Assembly: GCF_007827595.1 (NCBI RefSeq)
Contig: NZ_VISR01000003.1
Location: forward strand, 124,001 to 188,000
DNA length: 64,000 bases
Origin: Streptomyces sp. BK340
Lineage (GTDB): Bacteria > Actinomycetota > Actinomycetes > Streptomycetales > Streptomycetaceae
Direction: 5' to 3'
Position 1 is the stretch's first letter, and every line of letters starts with the position of its first letter. The notes beneath the pieces were generated by a model. That model was given only the letters and a program-made list of their open reading frames with translations. It was not told the origin of the DNA and did no database searches. Of this stretch, positions 47,606 through 55,774 are shown one piece after another. The position numbers and the translations under genes were made by a program.

Positions 47606-48076
47606 GTGACGGAGCAGCACGCAGAGCACGCGCACCAGTTCGAGCGGGGCACGGACGGGCCCAAGGTCATCGTGGTCGGGGTGGACGGCTCCGACTCCTC
47701 GATGCGCGCAGCGGCCTACGCCGGCGGTCTGGCCCGGCGGCAGCACGCGCTGCTGGCGGTGGTGTACGTGCAGCCGGTGCTCGCCGCGGGGGCGGCGCTC
47801 GGGGCTCCGGTGGCGGAGACGACCGACGAGATCGCCGAGGACCTGATCGCCCAGATCCGGGAGGCGACGGAGCGCGTCAAGGGGATATTCGACGTGCGCT
47901 GGGAGTTCCACACCTTCCGTGGCGACGCCTACAACGGCCTGGTGAAGGCGGCGGACGAGCTGAAGGCGGACGCCGTCGTGGTGGGCGCCTCCGAGCAGGC
48001 GGGGCACCGGATCATCGGCTCGGTGGCGGTCCGGCTGGTGAAGGCGGGACGGTGGCCGGTGACGGTCGTACCGTAG
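47606..48076 (+). CDS. Universal stress protein (UspA family)
   Basis: A 156-residue single-domain Usp. It has [20 protein letters not shown] at about residue 20 and a C-terminal ATP-loop variant [20 protein letters not shown] then WPVTVVP. GTG start, 89 bases from lysX on the opposite strand. The last 65 bases overlap the 3' end of the MFS gene on the other strand. It probably binds nucleotides and acts in stress or dormancy. Confidence 0.92.
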   Translation: MTEQHAEHAHQFERGTDGPKVIVVGVDGSDSSMRAAAYAGGLARRQHALLAVVYVQPVLAAGAALGAPVAETTDEIAEDLIAQIREATERVKGIFDVRWEFHTFRGDAYNGLVKAADELKADAVVVGASEQAGHRIIGSVAVRLVKAGRWPVTVVP

Positions 48077-49259
48077 TCGTCTCCTTGCGGAGCAGCGGCA
48101 GGGTAGCGAGGAGCAGGACGCCGGCCAGAGCGATGGCGGTGCGCGGGCCGGTGAGGCTCGCCAGCAGGCCCCACAGGGCGGTCAGCGCGGCCGTGGTGGC
48201 CTTCCCGGTGATGGACCAGGCGGACAGGGTGCGGGCGACCCGGTCGTTCGGGGTGCATTCCAGGCGGCGGGTGGCGTACACGGGGTTGTAGACGCCCGAG
48301 CTGGTGATCACCCCGAACTCGACGGCCATCACCAGGAGCAGTCCCGGCAGGCCGGGTCCGACGAAGGCCAGCCCGAGGGGCCAGACGGCGCGGAGGGCGC
48401 CCGCGGTGCGCAGCACCCGCCGCCGGCCGTAGCGGGTGACCAGCGGGCGGGCCAGCCTGGAGCCGAGGAGTCCGCCGAGGCAGGGCACGGCGAACGCGAG
48501 GCCGTACTGCCAGGGGGCGAAGCCGAGCGGGCCGAGCATGAGGACGGCCAGCGGTGGTACGGCGACCATGATCAGGGCGTTGACCGCGAGGTTGTTGAAG
48601 AACAGCGGCCGCAGGGCCGCACTGGTGAGGATGTACCGCCAGCCGTCGAGCAGGTCGGCGGCCCGCAGGCGCTCCACGCCGGTGCGCTCGGGGCGGGGCT
48701 CGCCGCCGCCCACGGCCCGGATGCCCAGCGCCGACAGCAGAAAGCTGACCGCGTTCGCCACGACCGTCGCGACCGGGCCGAACAGGCCGATCGCGGCACC
48801 GCCGAGGGGCGGTCCGAGGACGAGGGCGGTCCAGTTCGTGGACTCGAACCGGGAGTTCGCCGTGAGCAGCCGGTCGGCCGGGACGAGCGACTTCAGAAAG
48901 GCGCCGGAGGCCGCGTTGAAGGTGATGTCCGCCGCCGCGACGATCACCGACACCAGCAGCAGCTGCCCCAGGCCGAGGCCGCCGAGCGCGTAGGCGGCGG
49001 GGATGGTGAGCAGCGCGGCGAACCTGGCCAGGTCCATCGCCATCATCACCGGCCGCTTGCGCCGGAACTCCACCCACGGCCCGAGCGGCACCGCCGCCAC
49101 GGCTCCCACGGCGGGCCCGGTCGCGGCGAGCAGTGCCACCTCGGCCGGTCCGGCGTGCAGCACGAGGACAGCGATCACCGAGAACGCGTCGAAGGCGAGA
49201 TACGTGCCGATCGCACTCGCCGAGTACGCGGCCCACAGCCACCCGAACCGCCGTCCCAT
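48012..49259 (-). CDS. MFS transporter
   Basis: A 415-residue transporter with about 12 membrane segments. ATG 49259 has GGGGAGG 7 bases before it. The first helix reads RRFGWLWAAYSASAIGTYLA and the TM2-3 loop EFRRKRPVMMAMDLAR fits the MFS motif region. It resembles the DHA3-type macrolide efflux proteins. It is divergent from a LysR regulator across a 103-base gap with a palindrome, suggesting direct control. Its 3' end overlaps the Usp gene by 65 bases. Confidence 0.88.
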   Translation of the reverse strand: MGRRFGWLWAAYSASAIGTYLAFDAFSVIAVLVLHAGPAEVALLAATGPAVGAVAAVPLGPWVEFRRKRPVMMAMDLARFAALLTIPAAYALGGLGLGQLLLVSVIVAAADITFNAASGAFLKSLVPADRLLTANSRFESTNWTALVLGPPLGGAAIGLFGPVATVVANAVSFLLSALGIRAVGGGEPRPERTGVERLRAADLLDGWRYILTSAALRPLFFNNLAVNALIMVAVPPLAVLMLGPLGFAPWQYGLAFAVPCLGGLLGSRLARPLVTRYGRRRVLRTAGALRAVWPLGLAFVGPGLPGLLLVMAVEFGVITSSGVYNPVYATRRLECTPNDRVARTLSAWSITGKATTAALTALWGLLASLTGPRTAIALAGVLLLATLPLLRKETTTVRPSPATVPPSPAGPPPSR

Positions 49260-49336
49260 GCACAACCTCCCCGTCGACCCGGGACATGAAATCCGGCAGA
49301 TGGCCGCCGACGCAAACAACTTCCGGATCAGGCGTC

Positions 49337-49351
49337 ACAACCATCGGTTGT
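49337..49351. promoter_or_regulatory. LysR operator candidate (ACAACC-ATC-GGTTGT)
   Basis: A perfect 6-3-6 palindrome lies 11 bases before the LysR start and about 80 bases upstream of the divergent MFS start. It probably serves both genes and could overlap the regulator's own promoter, as in LysR autorepression. Confidence 0.55.
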
Positions 49352-49362
49352 ACGGTGGTGGA

Positions 49363-50331
49363 GTGGACCTCAAGGCAGTGCGCACCTTCGTCGCCGTGGC
49401 CGACTCGGGACAGTTCCAGGAGGCCGCCGCCGTGCTCGCGGTCACCCAGCAGGCCGTCTCCAAGCGCATCGCCGCGCTGGAGAAGGAGCTGGGCGTGCGG
49501 CTGTTCACCCGTACCGCCCGGGGCGCCGCCCTGACCGTCGACGGCCAGGCCTTCCTGCCGCACGCCCACGAGCTGCTGCTGGCCGAGGAGCGGGCCACCG
49601 CCGCCGTACGGCCGGGGCGGCGCGCTCTGCGGGTCGATGTGATCGGTCCGCGGCTCGCCCCGGCGGCGCTGCTGCGCGATTTCCACGAGGCGCACCCGGA
49701 GGTGGCCCTGGACGTCGTCACGCTCTTCGACGTGGACTCGGCGCTCACCGCCCTGCGCTCCGGGACGATCGACGCGTCCTTCCGTGCCGTCGCCATGCCC
49801 GGACGGCCGCTGCCCAGGGGCGTCGAGGCCGCGCGCGTCCACGACGAGCCGATCCAGCTGCTCACCGGCCCGGGACACGCCCTGGCCGGCCGCCGCTCGG
49901 TCTCGCCCGGGGAGCTGGCCGGGCACCGGATCTGGATGCCGGGCATCGTGGACGGCACCGAGTGGGCCGCCTACTACGCCTGCCTCGCGGCCGAGTTCGG
50001 GCTCACCATCGACTCCTCGGGACCCAACTTCACCGGGGCGGTGCAGGACGCGGTCGCCGGCGACAGCACCCTGGCGACCCTCGTCAGTGAGCAGATCCGG
50101 CTGGTCTGGCCCGCCGGCCACGATCTGCGCCGTATCCCGCTGGTCGACCCGACACCCGTCTATCCGCACTCCCTGGTGTGGATCAGCGCCAACCCGCACC
50201 CGGCGCTCGCCGCCCTGCGCACCCACCTCGCCGCCCGGCGCCCCGCCCGGCCGACGGGCCGGACCTGGACACCGGACTGGACGGAGCCCGCCGCGCCCGT
50301 GCGTGGCGTCTTCCGTACGGGACTGCCCTGA
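49363..50331 (+). CDS. LysR-family transcriptional regulator
   Basis: A 322-residue regulator from GTG 49363. The DNA-binding domain is clear: DLKAVRTFVAVADSGQFQEA then TQQAVSKRIAALEKELGVRL. The effector domain follows (about 88-300). The C-terminal 25 residues are a basic, Pro-rich tail. It is divergent from the MFS transporter, which it most likely controls through the palindrome in the shared gap. The CDS ends 51 bases before an APC permease. Confidence 0.92.
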   Translation: MDLKAVRTFVAVADSGQFQEAAAVLAVTQQAVSKRIAALEKELGVRLFTRTARGAALTVDGQAFLPHAHELLLAEERATAAVRPGRRALRVDVIGPRLAPAALLRDFHEAHPEVALDVVTLFDVDSALTALRSGTIDASFRAVAMPGRPLPRGVEAARVHDEPIQLLTGPGHALAGRRSVSPGELAGHRIWMPGIVDGTEWAAYYACLAAEFGLTIDSSGPNFTGAVQDAVAGDSTLATLVSEQIRLVWPAGHDLRRIPLVDPTPVYPHSLVWISANPHPALAALRTHLAARRPARPTGRTWTPDWTEPAAPVRGVFRTGLP

Positions 50332-50382
50332 GCCATCATGATCCGCCGTCAGCCGTTTGCTGTCGGCGAAGAGGTGAGGCGC

Positions 50383-51807
50383 ATGGCCAAGCTCCGTATG
50401 GGTGAGGGAATTCTCCGCCGCAAACCCATCGAGCACATCGAGGACACCGAGATCAGCGAGGGCCCCCGGCTGGACCGGTCGCTCGGGCTGATGCAGCTCA
50501 CGGCGATCGGTATCGGCGGCATCATCGGGGCGGGCATCTTCACCCTGGCCGGCACGGTGGCCCACGAGACGGCCGGGCCCGCGGTGCTGGTGTCGTTCCT
50601 CATCGCCGGTCTGGCGAGCGCCTGCGCGGCGCTGTCGTACGCCGAGTTCGCCGGGCTGATCCCGAAGGCGGGGTCGGCGTACACGTACGGCTACGCGGTG
50701 CTCGGCGAGTTCGCGGGCTGGTTCATCGGCTGGGACCTGCTGCTGGAGTACACGGCGATCGTGGCCGTCGTCGCCATCGGCATCTCCGGATACTTCGGCT
50801 TCCTGGTCGAGGAGATGGGCGCCAACCTGCCCGCCTGGATGCTGGGCGCGCCCGGCACCGGGCACGGGCACCGGGTCGACCTGTTCGCGGCCGCGCTGTG
50901 TCTGCTGATCGCCTGGCTGCTCAACATGGGCATCCGCACGGCGGCCCGCTTCGAGACGTTCGTGGTCGCTCTGAAGGTGCTGGTGGTGCTGGTGGTGATC
51001 GCGGTGGGCGTGTTCCACATCAACACCGCGAACTACCACCCGTTCTTCCCGTTCGGCATCAGCGGGGCGTTCACCGGTGCGGCGACCGTGTTCTTCGCGG
51101 TGTTCGGCTACGACGCCATGTCGACCGCTGCGGAGGAGTCGAAGGACGCGCAGCGGCACATGCCCAGGGCGATCATCTACTCGCTGGCGATCTCGATGGT
51201 GCTGTACGTGGCGGCCTGCCTGGTGCTGACGGGCATGCAGAACTACACGGAGATCGACCCGGAGAGCGGCTTCTCGTCGGCGTTCAAGTCCGTGGGTCTC
51301 GACAAGCTCGCCGACGTGATCGCGGTGGGCGCGATCATCGGCATCCTCACGGTGATGTTCACGTTCATGCTGGGCGTGACCCGGGTGTGGTTCAGCATGA
51401 GCCGGGACGGGCTGCTGCCGATCTGGTTCGCCAAGACGCATCCGACGCGGCACGTGCCGACCCGTGTGACGTGGATCGTCGGGGCGGCCTCGGCCGTCAT
51501 CGCCGGATTCCTGCCGATCGGCGAAGCGGCCGAGCTGACCAACATCGGCATCCTGCTGGCGTTCGTGGTGGTGTGCTCGGCGGTGATCGTGCTGCGCTAC
51601 CGGCAGCCGGATCTGCCGCGCACCTTCCGGACCCCGTGGATGCCGTTCGTACCCGCGCTGGGTGTCGTCTTCTCGATCTGGCTGATCACGTTCCTGCAGT
51701 GGCAGACCTGGGTGCGGTTCGTGGTGTGGTTCGTGATCGGCTGCGTGGTCTACTTCGGCTACTCCTACCGCCGTTCCGCGCTGGCCCGGCCGCGGTCCGC
51801 CGAGTGA
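50383..51807 (+). CDS. Cationic amino acid transporter (APC, CAT family)
   Basis: A 474-residue permease with 12 or more membrane segments. ATG 50383 is fixed by AGAGGTGAGG upstream. It has RRKPIEHIEDTEISEG and RSLGLMQLTAIGIGGIIGAG, then IFTLAGTVAHETAGP, the YfnA/CAT-family start (2.A.3.3). Later VFFAVFGYDAMSTAAEESKD and TRVWFSMSRDGLLP are also typical. It probably imports arginine, lysine or similar. Its TGA stop directly abuts the converging CapA-like gene's stop. Confidence 0.92.
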   Translation: MAKLRMGEGILRRKPIEHIEDTEISEGPRLDRSLGLMQLTAIGIGGIIGAGIFTLAGTVAHETAGPAVLVSFLIAGLASACAALSYAEFAGLIPKAGSAYTYGYAVLGEFAGWFIGWDLLLEYTAIVAVVAIGISGYFGFLVEEMGANLPAWMLGAPGTGHGHRVDLFAAALCLLIAWLLNMGIRTAARFETFVVALKVLVVLVVIAVGVFHINTANYHPFFPFGISGAFTGAATVFFAVFGYDAMSTAAEESKDAQRHMPRAIIYSLAISMVLYVAACLVLTGMQNYTEIDPESGFSSAFKSVGLDKLADVIAVGAIIGILTVMFTFMLGVTRVWFSMSRDGLLPIWFAKTHPTRHVPTRVTWIVGAASAVIAGFLPIGEAAELTNIGILLAFVVVCSAVIVLRYRQPDLPRTFRTPWMPFVPALGVVFSIWLITFLQWQTWVRFVVWFVIGCVVYFGYSYRRSALARPRSAE

Positions 51808-52959
51808 TCACTCCCCCATGACCAGCCCGTCGTCGGCGGCCCCGCGGCTGAGGACGACCTCCCTGATCCGGTCGCGCACCCCCTCCAGCTCGGCGCCGTC
51901 GGAGATCGCCTGACCGAGGTCACGGACCCGGCCCGAGTCGAGGTCGTACATCTGCGGGATGAACTCGGCCTTGGCGACCCGCCAGCGGTCGCCGTGACGG
52001 GCGGGCGGGGCGAAGGTGAAGCGGCCGAGGGTGGAGTCGTTGCCGCGCGAGTCCTGCACGCCCCTGTCGTTGTACATCTCACCGGCGATCTGGTCGCCCA
52101 GGCCGTAGACCACCCAGGTGCCGTTGACCTTCTCGTACGCCTGCGGGACATGGGCGTGGGTGCCGAGGATCAGGTCGATGTCCGGGCGGCCCTTGGTCGT
52201 CGAGGCCGTCAGCTGCCGGGCGAGCGCGAGCTGCAGCCGGTCGGGGGCGTCCTGCCACTCGGTGCCCCAGTGCACGGAGACGACGACCACGTCGGCGCCC
52301 GCGGTCCGGGCGGCCCGGGCGTCGGCGATCATCCGGTTCCGGTCGATCAGGGCGACGGCCCAGGGCTGTCCGGGCGGCATCGGGCGGTCGTCGGTGCCGT
52401 AGGTGTACGACAGGTGCGCGACCCGGGCCCCGCCCGCCCGGAGCAGCGTGACCGAGCGGGCCTCGCCCTGGGTGCGGGCGGTCCCGGCGTGCCGGAGGCC
52501 GGCCCGGTCCATGGCGTCCAGGGTGCGCCGCAGGCCGGGGGCGCCGTCGTCCAGGGCGTGCTCGGAGGCGGTGGAGCAGCCGTCGTAGCCGGTCGCGGCG
52601 AGGCCCTGGGCGATCTGCGGCGGGGACTTGAAGACGGGGTAGCCGCTGAAGCCGCCGTCGGCGCCGTACACGGTCCCCATCTGACACAGCGCCAGATCGG
52701 CGCCGCTGACCACGGGCTCGACACCGGAGAGCATCGGGCGGAAGTCGTAGCCGGCGCCGCCGGCGTCGTAGCGCGCCCGATCGATGACGGAGGTGTGCGG
52801 CAGCACGTCGCCGGAGGCGACGAGGGTGAAGCCGCGGTCGGCGGACGGCGCCGGGCGGCCGCCGGCCGCGGGCTCCCGCCGCTCGTGGTTCTGACAGGCG
52901 GCAGCGGCGGCGAGGAGGGCGGTCAGGGCCAGCACCACCTGCTTTCTGCGTCCGATCAT
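51808..52959 (-). CDS. CapA-like metallophosphatase-fold lipoprotein
   Basis: A 383-residue lipoprotein. ATG 52959 is preceded by GGGGTGAG. The signal ends LLAAAAAC (lipid Cys about 22). The CapA/PgsA fold shows in FTLVASGDVLPHTSV, DLALCQMGTVYG (where most relatives have a NLE-type motif), SEHALDDGAPGL, VVVSVHWGTEWQ and DLILGTHAHVPQAYE. The family links to poly-gamma-glutamate or capsule synthesis, but no pgsBC genes are near. A direct repeat (GTCGTATCTGCAGAC and a two-mismatch copy) lies just upstream of the start. Confidence 0.85.
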   Translation of the reverse strand: MIGRRKQVVLALTALLAAAAACQNHERREPAAGGRPAPSADRGFTLVASGDVLPHTSVIDRARYDAGGAGYDFRPMLSGVEPVVSGADLALCQMGTVYGADGGFSGYPVFKSPPQIAQGLAATGYDGCSTASEHALDDGAPGLRRTLDAMDRAGLRHAGTARTQGEARSVTLLRAGGARVAHLSYTYGTDDRPMPPGQPWAVALIDRNRMIADARAARTAGADVVVVSVHWGTEWQDAPDRLQLALARQLTASTTKGRPDIDLILGTHAHVPQAYEKVNGTWVVYGLGDQIAGEMYNDRGVQDSRGNDSTLGRFTFAPPARHGDRWRVAKAEFIPQMYDLDSGRVRDLGQAISDGAELEGVRDRIREVVLSRGAADDGLVMGE

Positions 52960-52976
52960 CAGCTCACCCCGGGATC

Positions 52977-53021
52977 GTCGTATCTGCAGACGCCGCACCT
53001 GTGGACGTCGTATTTACAGAC
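52977..53021. repeat. Two 15-bp direct repeats, 30 bp apart, upstream of the CapA-like gene
   Basis: GTCGTATCTGCAGAC (52977-52991) and GTCGTATTTACAGAC (53007-53021) share 13 of 15 bases. They are 30 bp apart start to start, close to three helical turns. They lie in the divergent region between the CapA-like and ECF sigma genes. On the minus strand AACC-N16-CGTC also overlaps, a loose ECF-type promoter pattern. Confidence 0.5.
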
Positions 53022-53217
53022 AAGGTTTTTACGGGCATATGGGTATGAAGCCAGCCCGTCGCGCAAACGGTCCGGGTGCCTGAATTAGCCCATCCGGCGC
53101 CGCCCGGCGCGCTCCCGGACCACCCCTCGCCTACCGTTCGGCGACACGATCGACCGTCCGCCGCAGAGCCGTGTGCACCTCCTGTCCCGCCGCGGCACCC
53201 TGCGCTGCCATACGGCC

Positions 53218-53766
53218 ATGACGGCCGGAACCGCACTCACCCACGGGACGACGACCGCCGAGCACGAGCTCGCCGCACTCCAGCGCGAGCACGGCGGCCC
53301 CCTGTTCGCACTGCTGCTCAGACTGAGCGACGGGGACCGGCAACGCGCCGAGGACCTCGTGCAGGAGACCCTGCTGCGCGCCTGGCAGCACCCCGAGGCT
53401 CTGCACGCCGAGAACTTCGACTCGGTACGGCCCTGGCTGCTGACCGTCGCCCGGCGCCTGGCGATCGACGCACGGCGGGCCCGGCAGGCGCGGCCGCCCG
53501 AGGTCGGCGACGAGGTGCCCGAGAACGCGCGGGTGACCGCGGACCACGCCGAGCGGGCCGCCGCGATGCTCGATGTCCGGGAGGCTGTGAAGACACTCAC
53601 GCCGGAACACCGTGACGTCCTGATACTCGTGTACTTCCGCGGGGCCAGTGTGGCGGAAGCTGCGCAAACCCTCGGAATTCCACCCGGTACCGTGAAGTCC
53701 CGCGCGTACTACGCGCTGCGCGCCCTGCGCCGGGTCCTTCCGGGTTATGCGGCCGACCTGCGGTGA
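53218..53766 (+). CDS. ECF-type RNA polymerase sigma factor
   Basis: A 182-residue sigma factor. Region 2 reads LQREHGGPLFALLLRLSDGD then AEDLVQETLLRAWQHPE with WLLTVARRLAIDARR. Region 4 has TLTPEHRDVLILVYFRGASV and AAQTLGIPPGTVKSRAYYAL, a standard helix-turn-helix. Length fits the minimal ECF class without extra domains. An anti-sigma-like gene lies 0.8 kb downstream on the same strand with one unknown gene between, so these likely form a regulatory unit. Promoter target unknown. Confidence 0.93.
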   Translation: MTAGTALTHGTTTAEHELAALQREHGGPLFALLLRLSDGDRQRAEDLVQETLLRAWQHPEALHAENFDSVRPWLLTVARRLAIDARRARQARPPEVGDEVPENARVTADHAERAAAMLDVREAVKTLTPEHRDVLILVYFRGASVAEAAQTLGIPPGTVKSRAYYALRALRRVLPGYAADLR

Positions 53767-53917
53767 AACCGAAGACTGGGTCAAACCTCGGTAAAGCGCC
53801 TTGCTGCGACCCCCGTTCGGGCAATCAGCTGTCCTCATCCGTGTTCCGGACGGGGACCGCCCGCACTGGGTCCAGGGTCTCGGGCGACACGCACGCACCG
53901 GAGGAAGGCAGGAAGGG

Positions 53918-54433
53918 ATGCTGCACAGAGGGCACGAGAGCACGGACGGCACCGGCGGCGGTGAACTGGCCGTTCCCATGGCCTGGTTGTACGCCGAGTA
54001 CATCGCCGACGAGCTGCTGCGCACCGGCGACCTGATGCCGCCGACATCCTTCGAGTTCCGGGCCGGCCGGGACGCGCTGGCGCTGACCGTCTTCCTCTCC
54101 GACACCGACGGCGAGCTGTCCGGGATCCGGGTGATCTCGCAGCTGGAGACCTGGCTGTCGCTGACGGCGTACGACCAGCCGTGGCAGGAGTGGGTGCGCG
54201 AGCGCATGGCGCAGCTGGCCGGCGAGGAGGCCGGGGCCGCCACGCCGTCGCCGGACCTGGCACTGGCGGCCGAGGCCTGGCGCTGGCTGGAGGAGACCGA
54301 GCTGCTGGCGCCCGACCTGGACGCGGTGCCGGGCGGCGGTTCGGTGTTCGGCGAGGACGACGGGCCGAAGGTGTGGACCCCGGCCTGGCGGCTCGGACTG
54401 CCTCTCGGACACCTGGCGATCCATCTTTTCTGA
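53918..54433 (+). CDS. Unknown protein between ECF sigma and zinc-finger genes
   Basis: A 171-residue protein from ATG 53918 (GGAAGG upstream). I do not recognise a family. It has a compact alpha/beta pattern: MAWLYAEYIADELLRTGDLM, SFEFRAGRDALALTVFLSD, then long helices with QLETWLSLTAYDQPWQEWV. No signal peptide or membrane span. Acidic overall. Its position between a sigma factor and its likely anti-sigma gene suggests a role in the same circuit, but this is inference. Confidence 0.75.
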   Translation: MLHRGHESTDGTGGGELAVPMAWLYAEYIADELLRTGDLMPPTSFEFRAGRDALALTVFLSDTDGELSGIRVISQLETWLSLTAYDQPWQEWVRERMAQLAGEEAGAATPSPDLALAAEAWRWLEETELLAPDLDAVPGGGSVFGEDDGPKVWTPAWRLGLPLGHLAIHLF

Positions 54434-54584
54434 GCCGTCTGGAATTCAGACCAATCCGCGGGCCGGGCGGCTCCGAATCTCTTGGTCACGATTCGGTGTG
54501 TGGCTTGAGTGATTCGGTTGTCCGCTGCGTACGGATGGGAGCAAGGAGTAACCCCACCCACACCCATAGGCACGAGGATTCGGC

Positions 54585-55238
54585 ATGAGGTCCCTGGAAA
54601 GGCATCGCGACGTCGGCGCGTACGCGCTCGGCGTGCTGGACGAGGCGGAGGCCTTCCGCTTCGAGGACCACCTCATGGAGTGCCCTCAGTGCGCGGCACA
54701 GGTGACCGAATTCGGTCCCACGGCACGGCAGTTGATGCTGTACCGCCGCTCCACGCCGCGCTTCGTGCACCCCATGGCCCAGCCCGGTCCCCGACTGCTC
54801 GACCGGCTGATGGGCGAACTGGTACACCGGCACCGGGCACGGCGCCGTCGCTTCCTGTACGGCCTGGCCGCCTCGGTGGTGCTGGCCGTCGCCGGACCGG
54901 GGCTCATGGCCTACGCCGGACACGAGGAGCCCACCGCCCGGGTCACCGCGGCGACCGACCCGAAGACGGGCGTGTGGGCGCAGGTCACCACCGAGGACGG
55001 ATATTCCGGCAGCCGGATGCGGCTGGAGGTGAAGGACGGCTCCGGGCCGCACTCCTGCCGGCTGGTCGTCATCGGCAACGACGGCTCGGAGCAGGTCGTC
55101 AGCGGCTGGAAGGTGGCCGCCCACGACACCGGCATGACCACGACCACGGCCGGCTCCACCATGCATCCCGACGAGATCGCCCGCTACGAGGTGCGCACCG
55201 CGGACGGACAGCCGCTGGTGTCGCTCGACGCCGGCTGA
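54585..55238 (+). CDS. Zinc-finger anti-sigma-like membrane protein
   Basis: A 217-residue protein with an N-terminal ZAS-type motif: HRDVGAYALGVLDEAEA followed by HLMECPQC (HxxxCxxC, about residues 28-35). A membrane segment lies near residues 83-105 (YGLAASVVLAVAGPGLMAYA), and the C-terminus is an extracellular domain (about 105-217). This is the layout of membrane-bound anti-sigma factors that bind ECF sigma factors through the zinc domain. It probably holds the sigma factor encoded at 53218-53766. The EACC1-caspase operon starts 145 bases after it. Confidence 0.85.
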   Translation: MRSLERHRDVGAYALGVLDEAEAFRFEDHLMECPQCAAQVTEFGPTARQLMLYRRSTPRFVHPMAQPGPRLLDRLMGELVHRHRARRRRFLYGLAASVVLAVAGPGLMAYAGHEEPTARVTAATDPKTGVWAQVTTEDGYSGSRMRLEVKDGSGPHSCRLVVIGNDGSEQVVSGWKVAAHDTGMTTTTAGSTMHPDEIARYEVRTADGQPLVSLDAG

Positions 55239-55261
55239 ATGCCTCGTTGAAGCGTCAATCA

Positions 55262-55285
55262 CGTTGCGTGGCAACGGATTTGCCA
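55262..55285. promoter_or_regulatory. Two overlapping inverted repeats upstream of the caspase operon
   Basis: CGTTGC-GTG-GCAACG (55262-55276) and TGGCAA-CGGAT-TTGCCA (55269-55285) share the middle arm, so they can form only one at a time. They sit between the anti-sigma-like gene and the EACC1 gene. They could be a mutually exclusive hairpin pair (terminator or attenuator) or an operator with three half-sites. Confidence 0.55.
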
Positions 55286-55382
55286 CCTCACGGGCATGGG
55301 CGGAGACTGAGAACGAGGACGTGGAGCCACCGACGGTCCGCTCCGCGCCGCCCCTGGGAGATCGAGCGAAGGGGCTGAGCCG

Positions 55383-55772
55383 GTGGAGAACCAAGTGCTG
55401 ATCTGCCTGTCCGAGGAGGGGGCGGAAGCCGAGCGCGTGGAGCAGCTGACCGGCTACATGCGTCGGGAACTGCTCTCGGCCGGTGTGACGGACGACGTCC
55501 GCGCGGTCCCCGCGGGAGAGACACCACCGGGCGCACGATGCGTGGACATCGCCCTGGTCGGCTCCTTGCTGGTAGGAGTGGGCAAATCCCTCACCGGGCT
55601 GGGCCAGGTGGTGAGCGTGCTCCGTGACTGGCTGGGCCGGTTCGGGGACACCCGCCCGTCGCTGACCCTGACGCTGGACGGGGACACCCTGGAGATCTCG
55701 GCGGCGACGGACGAGCAGGTGGCCGAGGCGGTGAACATCTTCCTCCGGAAACACTCCGCAGTGGGGACCTAG
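55383..55772 (+). CDS. EACC1-like effector-associated protein
   Basis: A 129-residue protein with a GTG start and AAGGGG 8 bases upstream. The pattern is that of effector-associated constant component 1. A strand and helix (NQVLICLSEEGAEAERVEQL) come first. A Gly/Val-rich hydrophobic helix follows (VDIALVGSLLVGVGKSLTGL), then VVSVLRDWLGRFGD and a strand pair LTLTLDGDTLEISA with a C-terminal helix. EACC proteins are encoded beside variable effectors in bacterial conflict systems. Here it is followed, 2 bases later, by a caspase. Its role is probably sensing or signal relay to the caspase. Confidence 0.8.
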   Translation: MENQVLICLSEEGAEAERVEQLTGYMRRELLSAGVTDDVRAVPAGETPPGARCVDIALVGSLLVGVGKSLTGLGQVVSVLRDWLGRFGDTRPSLTLTLDGDTLEISAATDEQVAEAVNIFLRKHSAVGT

Positions 55773-55774
55773 AC

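Noticed and set aside
47929..51453. Minus-strand open frame of 1174 codons
   Set aside because: It runs antisense or out of frame across four well-supported genes (Usp, MFS, LysR, CAT permease) and has no domain-like sequence.
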